From Veillonellales bacterium (GTDB lineage: Bacteria; Bacillota; Negativicutes; Veillonellales; Dialisteraceae), in contig CALXPQ010000004.1 of NCBI GenBank assembly GCA_944390485.1, positions 159,985 through 223,984 on the forward strand: a stretch of 64,000 nt of DNA. Reading direction: 5' to 3'. The stretch's first letter is position 1. Every line of letters starts with the position of its first letter. A program made the position numbers and the translations under genes. Below are positions 40,991-50,039 of this stretch, in pieces. Under the pieces are notes generated by a model. That model saw nothing but the letters and a program-made list of their open reading frames with translations, was not told the DNA's origin and made no database searches.

Positions 40991-41101
40991 CAGGATGAAT
41001 GGTTAGATTTTAATTAAATTCTTATATTTGAGAGCCGTTCTCATATTGACGGGCGGGAGAAAATTGCATAGGATGGAGGGAAAGAGAAAGGAGAACCACC
41101 T

Positions 41102-42097
41102 ATGACCTACCGATACATCGACCTGCACTGCGACACCATCTACGAGCTGGCGGACCACCCGGAGAAGGGCAGCCTCATGAGGAGCTTGCTCGAGATCGAT
41201 CTGGAGAAGCTCCGCGCCGGCGGCGGCCTCATCCAGGACTTCGCGCTCTTCGTGGACATGGGAAAATGGCCGGACCCGTGGGCGCGGTACCAGCAGCTCC
41301 TGGGGACCTTCCGGGCGCAGAAAGAGAAATACGGCAGCCATTTCCGGCAGATCCTCTCCGCGGAGGACGCGGCGGCCTGCGAGGCGGACGGGAAGCTCGG
41401 GGCGATGCTCTCCATCGAGGAGGGCGGCGTACTCGGCGGCTCGCTGGACCGGCTCCGTCAGGTCTACGAGGACGGCGTGCGCCTCATCACGCTCACCTGG
41501 AATTATCCCAATGAGCTCGGCTGGCCGAACGGCATGGAAGGGCCGGACAAAGGGCTCACCGAGGCGGGCTGGGCCGTGGTGGAAGAAATGGGGCGGCTCC
41601 ATATGATCGTGGACACGAGCCACCTGAACGACACGGGCACGCGGGAACTCCTCATGAAAGCGAAGCGCCCGCCCGTGGCGTCTCATTCGGACGCGCGCGC
41701 CGTGACGGAGCACACGCGGAATCTCCCGGACGACCTGCTGGCGCTCTTCGGCGAGCGGGGCGGCCTCATCGGACTGAATTTCTCCAACCATTTCCTCGGA
41801 AGCCCGGCGGTGACGGACTTCCCCGGCCGGGACGACATCGATTTCTCGAAAGGCCCCGTGCAGGTGAGCCTGCTCCGGGACATGGTGCGCCACGGCCTGT
41901 ACATCATGGACAAGGCCGGCGAGGACGCGCTCTGCCTCGGCACCGACTTCGACGGCATCGAGCCCGCGCTGGAGATCCGGGACGCCTCGGAAATGCCGCG
42001 CCTGGCGGACGCCTTCCTCGCGGCGGGCGCCACGGAAGCGCAGGTGGAGAAGATTTTCTCGAAGAACGCGCTCCGGTATCTGAAAGAGATGCTCTGA
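41102..42097 (+). CDS. Membrane dipeptidase-type M19 peptidase
   Basis: 331 aa (SD AAAGGAG). Binuclear zinc motifs of the renal dipeptidase family are present: DLHCDT (about 7-12), the bridging Glu in MLSIEEGG (about 102-109), VDTSHLN (about 167-173) and PVASHSDAR (about 188-196), then GTDFDG near the end. It hydrolyses dipeptides, possibly including D-residues. No signal peptide, so cytoplasmic. Monocistronic. Confidence 0.92.
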   Translation: MTYRYIDLHCDTIYELADHPEKGSLMRSLLEIDLEKLRAGGGLIQDFALFVDMGKWPDPWARYQQLLGTFRAQKEKYGSHFRQILSAEDAAACEADGKLGAMLSIEEGGVLGGSLDRLRQVYEDGVRLITLTWNYPNELGWPNGMEGPDKGLTEAGWAVVEEMGRLHMIVDTSHLNDTGTRELLMKAKRPPVASHSDARAVTEHTRNLPDDLLALFGERGGLIGLNFSNHFLGSPAVTDFPGRDDIDFSKGPVQVSLLRDMVRHGLYIMDKAGEDALCLGTDFDGIEPALEIRDASEMPRLADAFLAAGATEAQVEKIFSKNALRYLKEML

Positions 42098-42101
42098 CAA
42101 T

Positions 42102-42139
42102 AAAAAACGCCGTCTCCCCGAAAAGGGAGCGGCGTTTTT
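42102..42139. terminator. Shared terminator of two convergent genes
   Basis: AAAAAACGCCG.CTCCC / GGGAG.CGGCGTTTTT. Confidence 0.88.
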
Positions 42140-42144
42140 GCGTG

Positions 42145-42654
42145 TCAGTCTTTCCGGAGGATCTTCTCGATCTCCCCGATGTACATCGTGTGGGGATTGC
42201 CTTCCCACCGGCCCGCGTAGTACCCCGCGGCGATGTCCGGCGCGAAGCGCGCGTCCGCCATGGGGCAGGCGCAGAGCTTCCGACAGAGCAGGACGAGCGA
42301 CGCCTCCGCCGGGAACGGCACGCCGTCCGCAGACGTGACCGTGAGGCCCGCCGCGGCGAATTTGTCGCCCTCCCGCCCGGAGTGCGCGCCGCAGTACCGC
42401 ACCGCGTCCCGGTACGCCTCGGGCAGCACCGCGAGAGAAAAGCGATCCTCCCGGTCGAGGAATTCCTTCGTGTACCGGCTCTCCCGGATGAAGACGGCGG
42501 CGCAGTTCCGGTTCCACAGGGAAAGCAGCCCGCCGTACGTGCCGAGGAGCGCATTGCACCGCGCCTCCTTCCCCGCCGTCACGAGGAACCAGTTTCCCTT
42601 CCTCCGGGGAAACGGTCCCCAGTCCAGCGCATCCGCCGTGATTTCCTGCCACAT
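42145..42654 (-). CDS. Flavin reductase-like domain protein
   Basis: 169 aa (SD GGGGAGGAA). It follows the FMN-binding split-barrel pattern of flavin reductases: GNWFLVTAGKEARCNALLGT (about 20-39), AVFIRESRYTKEFLDR (about 53-68) and the C-terminal ADARFAPDIAAGYYAGRWEG. A TATAAT lies about 35 bp upstream on the minus strand (42684-42689). Partner oxidase unknown. Confidence 0.84.
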   Translation of the reverse strand: MWQEITADALDWGPFPRRKGNWFLVTAGKEARCNALLGTYGGLLSLWNRNCAAVFIRESRYTKEFLDREDRFSLAVLPEAYRDAVRYCGAHSGREGDKFAAAGLTVTSADGVPFPAEASLVLLCRKLCACPMADARFAPDIAAGYYAGRWEGNPHTMYIGEIEKILRKD

Positions 42655-42806
42655 AAAAATTTCCTCCCCATTGGTTTTTACGTATTATACCGGATGGGGA
42701 GGAAATCAGAAAAGTGTAAAAAGGAAAATCCATATTATCGCTATGCAGGCGAAATACCGAGCAATCTAATGATGTCCCGGTTAGGCAAAGGGCATGGGAA
42801 TAAGGA

Positions 42807-43838
42807 TTATGATATAGGTGACGATGAATGAGAAGATGAGTCAGAAGAAGATGCCGTTTGATTTGAGTACTTTTGCTTGGCGCGGCGGGCAGCGTATAAA
42901 GCAGCAATTGCATCGGGAGAAAATTCTTTACGAAGGGTGTAACCGTTCATGTAATCTTCAAACGGTTTCATATACTTGTAATCGCAGTAACAGATATAAA
43001 TAGCCGTGAGAATCGGCGGAACAAACATGACCAGAACACCCAGCATGTCGTTGTATGGGAAAATCAATTCTCCAAGAGTTGTCCAGAGCATCGCGTAAAA
43101 TATCGGGAGCTTAAGACTGATTAGCCCAGTATGGCGGTATTCTTTTATATTCTGGCGTATTCCATTTATACTCCAGGGGAGGCACATCCAGAGACAAAAG
43201 CGGCCAAATGCGTCGCCAAATTCCTGCGGAACCACAAATACCTGCAAAATAAAAAGGAACACTATAAAACGAGTGAAGGTAAGATGTTTATTCCACCATT
43301 CTTTGAGGGGCATCTTTTCCCTTACGAGCAAAACAAAGTCGCCTACAGTTATGGAATTGCATTTGGGATTGGTGTACAGGTATACGCCGCCTGCCATGCC
43401 CAAAAGACAAAAAGCCATTATAGAATTTCGCGTGCGAAGGGTATCGGCGATCAAAAAAAGATAAATCATGCAGAAAACGGCAAAGCTGATAGCTTTAACA
43501 ATCCAGGAAAATCCGCCCGCTCGTATTTTGAGTGCGGCCCAGCTCAATCCGGCGAGAAGCGGAAAGAATAGCCACAGCGCAGGCGTGCCCAGCGCCTGCA
43601 TGAGGAGGGGATTGACCAGAAAGAGCAGAGGGAAGAGAAATTTCTTTTTGTAGATCCACCGCATATGCGTGCCGCGGGCGTGATGCTGGAGGATTCCCTT
43701 TACAGAAAAATACAGGAAGAAAGAAAAGACGCACTGCGGCCACAGGCCGGCGGCAATCATGCCGAGCGGGTAGAAAAGATACAGGCAGAGGATGAAAAGG
43801 AGTTTTCGGAAGTCCTTGCCGGAGAAATTTAGATTCAT
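42807..43838 (-). CDS. Polytopic membrane protein of unknown function
   Basis: 343 aa from ATG 43838, preceded only by a weak SD (AGGGTGAGA). About nine to ten hydrophobic segments, for example FILCLYLFYPLGMIAAGLWP near the start and YFSVKGILQ after. The C-terminal tail is a Ser-rich run (SSSDSSSHSSSP). GC is visibly lower than neighbours, suggesting acquisition. I recognise no family. Confidence 0.7.
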   Translation of the reverse strand: MNLNFSGKDFRKLLFILCLYLFYPLGMIAAGLWPQCVFSFFLYFSVKGILQHHARGTHMRWIYKKKFLFPLLFLVNPLLMQALGTPALWLFFPLLAGLSWAALKIRAGGFSWIVKAISFAVFCMIYLFLIADTLRTRNSIMAFCLLGMAGGVYLYTNPKCNSITVGDFVLLVREKMPLKEWWNKHLTFTRFIVFLFILQVFVVPQEFGDAFGRFCLWMCLPWSINGIRQNIKEYRHTGLISLKLPIFYAMLWTTLGELIFPYNDMLGVLVMFVPPILTAIYICYCDYKYMKPFEDYMNGYTLRKEFSPDAIAALYAARRAKQKYSNQTASSSDSSSHSSSPIS

Positions 43839-43923
43839 AAGTCTCACCCTTTTCAGTATAGCAGAATCCGGCGCAGAGGGCAGGCGGCCTGTCGAGTGGC
43901 CGGTTGTTCCGATTGTTACAAAT

Positions 43924-43996
43924 GAGAGGATAAAATCCGGCATTTTTATCATCTCACAGTAAGGCAGGTGATAAAAAACGCGATTTTTATCATCTC
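43924..43996. promoter_or_regulatory. Two tandem dyads with identical ATTTTTATCATCTC arms
   Basis: ATTTTTATCATCTC occurs exactly at 43942-43955 and 43983-43996, 41 bp apart (about four turns). Each is preceded by a partly complementary arm (GAGAGGATAAAAT at 43924, GGTGATAAAAAA at 43967). A regulator-binding pair or hairpin pair upstream of the alcohol dehydrogenase or of the minus-strand membrane gene. Confidence 0.5.
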
Positions 43997-44074
43997 GTAA
44001 AAGGCGGTGCGGTTCGTTTTCCGCGGTTTCCCCTTTTCCTGGAAGGACGGGGCGGGAAAAGCGTATGCTATTTG

Positions 44075-44281
44075 TTTTGGCTTACTTAAAAATATGATAT
44101 AATGAAAACAGGAAGGGATAGATGCATTCCTTTCAGGCATAAAAGCAGCCGCGTCATAGAGGACGGCGGCGGATTCAAACCTTTCAATAAGTGTACCATT
44201 TATTTTTCTTCCGGTTATCGTATAATGGGATAGTCAACCCAATAAGGTGCGTTTAAAAAGAAGCATCCCCATCGGGATGCG
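44075..44281 (+). promoter_or_regulatory. Leader region of the alcohol dehydrogenase gene with two possible promoters
   Basis: Two perfect TATAAT boxes (44098-44103 and 44221-44226) with weak -35 elements could start transcription. GCATCCC-CATC-GGGATGC (44264-44281) is a hairpin shortly before the ribosome binding site; it has a T-run only on the minus strand. No gene lies in 43839-44312. Confidence 0.5.
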
Positions 44282-44312
44282 GAAGTAGTTATAGACCCAT
44301 GGAGGTGTCAAC

Positions 44313-45488
44313 ATGAACAGTTTCCGTTTCACTTTGCCGAGAGATCTGTATGCAGGCCCGGGCGCGATCGAAGAACTGAAAGTGCTGAAAGGCCATAAGA
44401 AAGCGCTGATCTGCACCGGCGGCGGTTCCATGCGCCGCGGCGGCTTCCTGCAGCAGGTGGAAAAAGTCTGTCAGGAAGCGGGCCTCGAGACCCAGACTTT
44501 CGAAGGCATCCAGCCGGATCCGTCCATCGAATCCGTCTATGAAGGCGCGGCGAAGATGCGCGAATTTAATCCCGACGTGATCATCGCCATCGGCGGCGGC
44601 TCCCCCATCGACGCGGCGAAAGCGATGTGGGTATTCTACGAACATCCGGAACTGACCTTTGACGACATCAAAGATCCCTTCTCCATCCCGCCGCTCCGTC
44701 AGAAAGCCATCTTCGTGGCGATCCCCTCCACCAGCGGCACCGCGTCCGAAGTGACGGCCTTCTCCGTCATCACCGACTATTCCACGGGCATCAAGTATCC
44801 GCTGGCTGACTTCAACCTCACCCCGGATATCGCCATTCTCGACACGAACGTGCCGGAGACCATGCCCTACAAGCTGGCGGCGCACACCGGCATGGATGCG
44901 CTCACCCACGCGACGGAAGCGTATGTCTCTAAATTTGCCAACGGCTTCACCGACCCGCTCGCGAAGCAGGCGGTCTCCGATATCTTCGACTGCCTCGCGG
45001 AATCCTGCGAAGGCGACAAGGAAGCGCGCGCGAAGATGCACATCGCGCAGTGCCTCGCCGGCATGGCCTTCTCGAACGCTCTCCTGGGCATCACCCACAG
45101 CCTGGCGCACAAGATCGGCGCGATCTTCCACATCCCGCACGGCTGCTGCAACGCGATCCTCCTGCCGTACGTCATCCAGTTCAACAAGAAAGTCTGCCTC
45201 GCCCGGTACGCGGACCTCGCCCGCGCCGTAGGCCTGCCGGGCCGCACGGACGCGCAGCTCGTCATCTCCTATGAAAAAGCCATCCAGGCGATGAATAAAG
45301 AGCTGGGCATCGCCAATTCCTTCCAGGAACACGGCGTGACCGAAGAAATGTATCTGGAACACAAGGACGCCATCGCGCACAACGCGGTGCTCGACGCCTG
45401 CACGCCGGAAAATCCGCGCGAAGTGGACGACGAACTCATGGGCCGCATCCTCGAATGCGCATACTATGGCAAGAAGGTCAACTTCTGA
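44313..45488 (+). CDS. Iron-containing alcohol dehydrogenase
   Basis: 391 aa (SD GGAGG). The NAD(P) site is IIAIGGGSPIDAAKAMWV (about 90-107). Family signatures PSTSGTASEVTAFSVI and AHTGMDALTHATEAYVS provide the Asp/His iron ligands with LGITHSLAHKIGA and FHIPHGCCNAILLP. Length and sequence fit the lactaldehyde/butanol dehydrogenase group, reducing aldehydes in fermentation. It differs clearly from the phn-operon dehydrogenase (9053-10186). The long leader and strong terminator suggest a well-expressed single gene. Confidence 0.9.
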   Translation: MNSFRFTLPRDLYAGPGAIEELKVLKGHKKALICTGGGSMRRGGFLQQVEKVCQEAGLETQTFEGIQPDPSIESVYEGAAKMREFNPDVIIAIGGGSPIDAAKAMWVFYEHPELTFDDIKDPFSIPPLRQKAIFVAIPSTSGTASEVTAFSVITDYSTGIKYPLADFNLTPDIAILDTNVPETMPYKLAAHTGMDALTHATEAYVSKFANGFTDPLAKQAVSDIFDCLAESCEGDKEARAKMHIAQCLAGMAFSNALLGITHSLAHKIGAIFHIPHGCCNAILLPYVIQFNKKVCLARYADLARAVGLPGRTDAQLVISYEKAIQAMNKELGIANSFQEHGVTEEMYLEHKDAIAHNAVLDACTPENPREVDDELMGRILECAYYGKKVNF

Positions 45489-45501
45489 TCCCTTTTCACA
45501 G

Positions 45502-45537
45502 AGAGGCGCATGCTCTTTTCGGGCATGCGTCTTTTTT
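45502..45537 (+). terminator. Terminator after the alcohol dehydrogenase gene
   Basis: GGCGCATGC / GCATGCGTC followed by TTTTTT. Confidence 0.85.
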
Positions 45538-45575
45538 GTGCGGAAAATTTTCTTTCTATAGACAGGAGAGAGGAA

Positions 45576-45606
45576 TTGACAAGCCCGATTTCAAATATGC
45601 TATACT
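45576..45606 (+). promoter_or_regulatory. Promoter of the ADP-ribosylglycohydrolase-like gene
   Basis: Consensus TTGACA (45576-45581) and TATACT (45601-45606) with a 19-bp spacer, longer than optimal. Confidence 0.55.
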
Positions 45607-45788
45607 ATAAATGGATGTATAGACAAAAGGGTATAAATAAAATTTTTATAAAATGAAAGACAGGGGATGGACCCGCCGGCCGACAGGTGCGGACCCGTCT
45701 CCGGCGGAGCGTCTGCGGCGAAGCGGGCGTTCCGTTCCGTACGGCCGCCCCACAGCAGACCGCGTCGTTTCGCAGGGAGGGAAAATCC

Positions 45789-46847
45789 ATGGCAGATATG
45801 AAGAAGTTTCGCGGTATGTTTCTGGCGGAAGCCTGCGGAGACGCATTGGGGTATCCTCTGGACAAGCTGTCTGTAAAGAAGATCATCCGGCAGTACGGGC
45901 CTTTCGGCCTGCGCACGCTCGTGCGGACGAAGAAGAATCAGTTTCAGGCGCAGATCTCGGCGAATACGCAGACCATGCTCGCCACGGCGGACGGCATCTT
46001 CTGGTCGGACGCGAAGCGTCTCGAATGCGCGGAAGGGGTGTACCGCGGGTATATGCGCTGGTTCTACAGCCAGACCGGCGAAGAGCCCCGCCGGGGCCAG
46101 CGCACGTGGATGCGCCGCCAGCCCCACGAGCGGGATTTCTGCCTCGTGCGGGAGAAATTCATGCACGCCCGGCGCAGCGTGGGCGACACGAGCCTCGCCG
46201 CGCTGGAGAGCATCGAGCGCGGGTCCCTGAAGAACCGGGTGAACGAATCGCCGAACAGCGAGCCCCTCGTCCGGTCGGCGCCGCTCGGCCTCCTCTATGC
46301 GGGCCGCCCGAAAGACGCCTTCTACGAAGGGGTGCGGTGCGCCGTGCTGACCCACTCCCATCCTACGGCGTATCTCTCGGCGGCGTCGCTGGCCGCGCTC
46401 ATCGCGGGCCTCGCCGGCGGCCTGTCCCTGCCGAAATCTCTGGGAGAGGTGGTGCATCTCCTTTCCGGGACGGATCACACCGAGCCCATCCTCGCGTCGC
46501 TCGAAGCGGGCATCCAGCAGGCGAACGACCATCCCGCGGGCAAGAGCGCCGCGTGGAGCCACGCGGACAGCCTGCACTCGCTGGGCAGCGGGGAGAACGC
46601 GAACGAAGCGCTTGCCATCGCGGTATACTGCGTCATGGCGAACGACGATCCTTTCGAAGCGCTCGTCACCGCGGCGAACCACGACGGCCGGAGCAGCACC
46701 ACCGCGGCGCTCACCGGCGCCATCGAAGGCGTGCGGTTCGGGGAAGAGTTCCTTCCGAATTCGTGGAAGGACAACCTCGAGCAGAGCGAGCTCATCGGGA
46801 AAGTGGGCGAGAAGCTCTACGAGACCTACGTAAAGGCCAATCCGTAA
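45789..46847 (+). CDS. ADP-ribosylglycohydrolase-fold protein lacking the metal ligands
   Basis: 352 aa from ATG 45789 (SD GGGAGGGA). The fold is recognisable: FLAEACGDALGYPLDKLS (about 11-28), LTHSHPTAYLSAASLAALIA (about 188-207) and the C-terminal AANHDGRSSTTAALTGAIEG (about 297-316). However, the Mg-binding TDDT motif reads SANTQ (about 59-63) and the second motif, normally NHGGDSDT, reads NHDGRSST. The aspartates that bind both metals are therefore missing. It is probably a binding protein or an altered enzyme, not a standard DraG/ARH hydrolase. Monocistronic with its own promoter and terminator. Confidence 0.82.
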   Translation: MADMKKFRGMFLAEACGDALGYPLDKLSVKKIIRQYGPFGLRTLVRTKKNQFQAQISANTQTMLATADGIFWSDAKRLECAEGVYRGYMRWFYSQTGEEPRRGQRTWMRRQPHERDFCLVREKFMHARRSVGDTSLAALESIERGSLKNRVNESPNSEPLVRSAPLGLLYAGRPKDAFYEGVRCAVLTHSHPTAYLSAASLAALIAGLAGGLSLPKSLGEVVHLLSGTDHTEPILASLEAGIQQANDHPAGKSAAWSHADSLHSLGSGENANEALAIAVYCVMANDDPFEALVTAANHDGRSSTTAALTGAIEGVRFGEEFLPNSWKDNLEQSELIGKVGEKLYETYVKANP

Positions 46848-46859
46848 AAAAGAAACAGC

Positions 46860-46890
46860 AGCAGGACATGGGATGGTCCTGCTGTTTTTG
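46860..46890 (+). terminator. Terminator after the ADP-ribosylglycohydrolase-like gene
   Basis: CAGCAGGAC / GTCCTGCTG followed by TTTTTGC. Confidence 0.85.
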
Positions 46891-47058
46891 CGTGTCAATC
46901 CGGCGGGCGGCCTTTCTGTCGGCCGGACGGATGTTTTCAGTCCCGGCGCACGAGCGGGAGGGAAGCGGACGCCGGCGGGCGAGAGACTTCTGATTCCCGA
47001 AAATTTCATGAAAAAAGAGCAGTCTGCGGGCTGCTTTTTTCGTGGAGAGGAACGTCGG

Positions 47059-47970
47059 TCAGAGAGGAGTGCGGGCGGCTTCGTCCTGCTTTTCCCGGAG
47101 GGCGTCGAGGAAGCGGGCGGCTTCCGGGGAGGGGTGCTTTGCGTAGAGCAGGCCCCACGGCACGGTGTACGGCCACTCGACGGGGAGGGTCACGAGGGAC
47201 GGGTGCACGCCCGCCCAGATGTCGAGGGTGAGGAGGAGGGAGCCGGTCATTTCGCAGGTATTGAAGGTGTCCATGTCGTAGAACCAGCCCGCGTCCTGAA
47301 AGAGGATCTGCGGGTGGGTCATCTTGAGGACGGTCATGACGCGGTCGATGGTGCGGGCGTCGCCGCTCCTGACGACGAAGAGGTGCTGGCCGTGAAGGTC
47401 GGCGAGGGCGAGGCGCCGTTTCCGTGCGAGGGGATGGCTTCGCGGGACGGCGATGCAGAGGGGGCAGCGGCGCAGTTCGAGGAAATCGGCGAGCTCCGCC
47501 ATGCGCTGGGAGTCGAAGACGCCCGCGAGGAAGTCCACGCGGCTGCCGAGGGAGGCCACCACGGAGAGGATCTGCCGGCGGTCGTCGTCGTAGGGTACGA
47601 GGCGGAAGCGGTACGTGCGGTCTTCGGGCGCGAGGCGGTGCCACAGGTCGATGAGGCGCTGGCCCGGATTCAGGAAGGACGAGCCCACGCGGAGGGTCTG
47701 CGCAGAGCGCGCTTCGGCGGCGCGGGCGGCGAGGACGGCTTCCTCCGATTCGGCGGCGATGCGCCGGGCGGCTTCGTAGATGATGCGCCCCGCTTCCGTG
47801 AGCGACGCGCCCTGGCTGGTGCGGATGAAGAGGGTGAGGCCCAGCCGGGTCTCGAGCTGATTCATCTGCTTCATCACCGCCGCCGGCGTGAGGAAGAGCG
47901 CTTCCGCCGCGCGGGTGAAGCTTCCTTTCTCGGCGGCGAGAAGAAAGGTGCGGAGTTCTCTGCTGTACAT
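47059..47970 (-). CDS. LysR-family transcriptional regulator
   Basis: 303 aa from ATG 47970 (SD AAAGGAG). The LysR HTH is at about 1-60 (LRTFLLAAEKGSFTRAAEAL, then RLGLTLFIRTSQGASLTEAG). The effector-binding domain (about 90-295) follows. It is divergent from an alpha/beta hydrolase and three aldo-keto reductase genes, which it probably controls. A T-N11-A dyad in the intergenic region is just downstream of its own promoter, fitting autoregulation. Confidence 0.9.
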   Translation of the reverse strand: MYSRELRTFLLAAEKGSFTRAAEALFLTPAAVMKQMNQLETRLGLTLFIRTSQGASLTEAGRIIYEAARRIAAESEEAVLAARAAEARSAQTLRVGSSFLNPGQRLIDLWHRLAPEDRTYRFRLVPYDDDRRQILSVVASLGSRVDFLAGVFDSQRMAELADFLELRRCPLCIAVPRSHPLARKRRLALADLHGQHLFVVRSGDARTIDRVMTVLKMTHPQILFQDAGWFYDMDTFNTCEMTGSLLLTLDIWAGVHPSLVTLPVEWPYTVPWGLLYAKHPSPEAARFLDALREKQDEAARTPL

Positions 47971-47985
47971 GACGGCTCCTTTCGC

Positions 47986-48052
47986 ATTTACTTCTGGTAA
48001 ATCCATCGTAGCCGCACCGGCTATTCTGTGTCAAGGCGGCGGGCGGTAGAAT
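47986..48052. promoter_or_regulatory. LysR box and divergent promoters
   Basis: The dyad ATTTAC-TTCTG-GTAAAT (47986-48002) is a T-N11-A LysR-type box. The lysR promoter on the minus strand is TTGACA (48029-48034), 18 bp, TACGAT (48005-48010). For the plus-strand operon TTCTGT (48024) and TAGAAT (48047) are 17 bp apart and overlap it. Confidence 0.7.
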
Positions 48053-48078
48053 GAGGGCAGAAAGGGGGAGGAGGTACG

Positions 48079-49167
48079 ATGGAAATGGACAGGTCCTGTC
48101 TGCGGCTCCGCACGATGGGAAGTTTCTTCTTCGGCGGTACGGTGCGCACCGCTGCGGATGGGGAGACGTTCCACGGAGATCACGGGTACGCCCAGTATTA
48201 TATCGCGGCGCATTCGCGCCATCTGCCGATCGTCCTGTGGCACGGCGTCGGCCAGTCGGGGCGGACGTTCGAATCGACGCCGGACGGCCGGGAGGGCTAT
48301 GCGGCGCTCCTCCCGCGGCGGGACTGGTCGGTCTACGTCGTGGATCAGCCGCGGCGGGGCCGGGCGGGCCGTACGGAAGCGCCGCCGCTGACGGCGGATC
48401 TGCCCGCGGCGGCCCGGGAGAGCGGCGTGTGGGAGGCCTTCCGGAACGGCGTGTGGGAGCCGCCGGGCAGGCCTTCGCTCTACGCGGGGAGCCAGTTCCC
48501 TCTGTCGGGGGCGGCCGTGGATCAGTTCTTTCGGCAGCAGACGCCGGACACGGGCGGAGAACCGCTCACCGCGGAGTACCGCGCTTTCATGGGACAGACG
48601 GGAGCGGCGCTCTTCCGCCGCATCGGGGACGGCATCCTCATCACCCATTCCAACGGCGGCCAGTACGGCTGGGAGATCGCCATGGCGAGCCCGCACGTGC
48701 GGGCGGTGGCCGCTTATGAGCCGGGGGCCTGCGCGTTTCCCGACGACGCGGCGCCGGAGGACGTGCCGGGAGCTGCGGCGGGGGCGTACCTCGCGCCGCG
48801 CATGGTGCCGGCGGCCCGGTGGGCGGCGCTCACGAAGATTCCCATCCTCATCGTGTGGGGCGACTATATCCCCGACGAGCCGAGTCCCGTCTTCGGCGCG
48901 GACGTGTGGCGCATCGCCCGGGCGCGGTCGCGGCAGTTCGTCCGGCTGGTCAATGCGCGCGGCGGCCATGCGGAACTCATGGAGCTGCCGAAGCTCGGCA
49001 TCCGCGGCAATACGCACGCCGCCTTTGCGGACAGGAATCAGATGGAGATCCTGCGGCTTCTCACGAACTGGCTGGCGGCGCAGGGCCTCGACGGGTACGA
49101 AGAGCCGCACGAAGGGCCGGCTCCGCTCGCGATGCCCATGACGCTCCCCGTGGAGCGGGAGCGGTAA
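48079..49167 (+). CDS. Alpha/beta-hydrolase fold esterase-like protein
   Basis: 362 aa (SD GGAGGAGG). The oxyanion region IVLWHGVGQSGRTFE (about 51-65) and the nucleophile elbow in the form ITHSNGGQYG (about 190-199, Ser in H-S-N-G) are clear. The acid is likely in WGDYIPDE and the histidine in GNTHAAFAD (about 310-318). First gene of an operon with three aldo-keto reductases. Possibly an esterase releasing an aldehyde or hydroxy substrate for them (inference). Confidence 0.85.
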   Translation: MEMDRSCLRLRTMGSFFFGGTVRTAADGETFHGDHGYAQYYIAAHSRHLPIVLWHGVGQSGRTFESTPDGREGYAALLPRRDWSVYVVDQPRRGRAGRTEAPPLTADLPAAARESGVWEAFRNGVWEPPGRPSLYAGSQFPLSGAAVDQFFRQQTPDTGGEPLTAEYRAFMGQTGAALFRRIGDGILITHSNGGQYGWEIAMASPHVRAVAAYEPGACAFPDDAAPEDVPGAAAGAYLAPRMVPAARWAALTKIPILIVWGDYIPDEPSPVFGADVWRIARARSRQFVRLVNARGGHAELMELPKLGIRGNTHAAFADRNQMEILRLLTNWLAAQGLDGYEEPHEGPAPLAMPMTLPVERER

Positions 49168-49183
49168 AAAGGAGGGATTTCCC

Positions 49184-50029
49184 ATGGACTATGTGACATT
49201 GCGGAACGGCGTCGCCGTGCCCGCGCTGGGGTACGGCGTCTTGCGGATCGCGGCGGAGGACACGGCGCGGTGCGTGGCGGAGGCCATCGCCGCGGGGTAC
49301 CGGAGCCTCGACACGGCGCAGGGCTATTTCAACGAAGCGGAAGTGGGCGAGGGCATCGCGAGAAGCGGCGTTCCCCGGGAGGCGCTCTTCCTCACCACGA
49401 AGGTGTGGGTCTCGAACGGCGGCTACGAGAAGGCGAAAGCCTCCATCGACGAGTCGCTCCGGAAACTCCGCACGGACTACATCGACCTCATGCTCGTTCA
49501 TCAGCCGTTCAACGATTACTACGGCACGTACCGCGCCATGGAAGAGGCGTACCGCGCGGGGAAACTCCGCGCCATCGGCGTGAGCAATTTCATGATGGAC
49601 CGCTTCATCGACATCGCGAACTTCACGGACATCCCGCCCATGATAGATCAGCTCGAAGTGCACGTCTTCCAGCAGCAGAAGGCCGCGCGGCCCATCCTTG
49701 AGAAGTACGGCGCGCGGCTCATGGCGTGGGCACCTCTTGCAAGAGGAAGAAACGGGCTCTTCACGAACGAGACGCTCGCGCGCATCGGCCGGGCGCACGG
49801 CAAGACGGCGGCGCAGACCGCGCTGCGCTTCCTCGTCCAGTCCGGGGTCATCGCCATCCCGAAGACGGTCCGCCGGGAGCGCATGGAAGAGAATCTGGAC
49901 GTCTTCGATTTCAACCTCACGGACGAGGAAATGCAGGAGATCGGCGCGCTCGACCTCGGGCACAGCCTCTTCCTCGACCACCGTGCGCCGGAAGCGGCGG
50001 AGATGTTCGTACAGGCAGGAAAACAGTAA
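49184..50029 (+). CDS. Aldo-keto reductase, copy 1
   Basis: 281 aa (SD AAGGAGGGA). It has the AKR tetrad: Asp in SLDTAQGYFNE (about 40-50) with the catalytic Tyr, Lys in LTTKVW (about 70-75) and His in LVHQPF (about 104-109). C-terminal PKTVRRERMEENLDVFDF contacts NADPH. Typical AKR5-like reductase of small carbonyls. It is nearly identical in DNA to copy 2 over most of its length, so a recent tandem duplication. Confidence 0.92.
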   Translation: MDYVTLRNGVAVPALGYGVLRIAAEDTARCVAEAIAAGYRSLDTAQGYFNEAEVGEGIARSGVPREALFLTTKVWVSNGGYEKAKASIDESLRKLRTDYIDLMLVHQPFNDYYGTYRAMEEAYRAGKLRAIGVSNFMMDRFIDIANFTDIPPMIDQLEVHVFQQQKAARPILEKYGARLMAWAPLARGRNGLFTNETLARIGRAHGKTAAQTALRFLVQSGVIAIPKTVRRERMEENLDVFDFNLTDEEMQEIGALDLGHSLFLDHRAPEAAEMFVQAGKQ

Positions 50030-50039
50030 GGAGGCAGCT

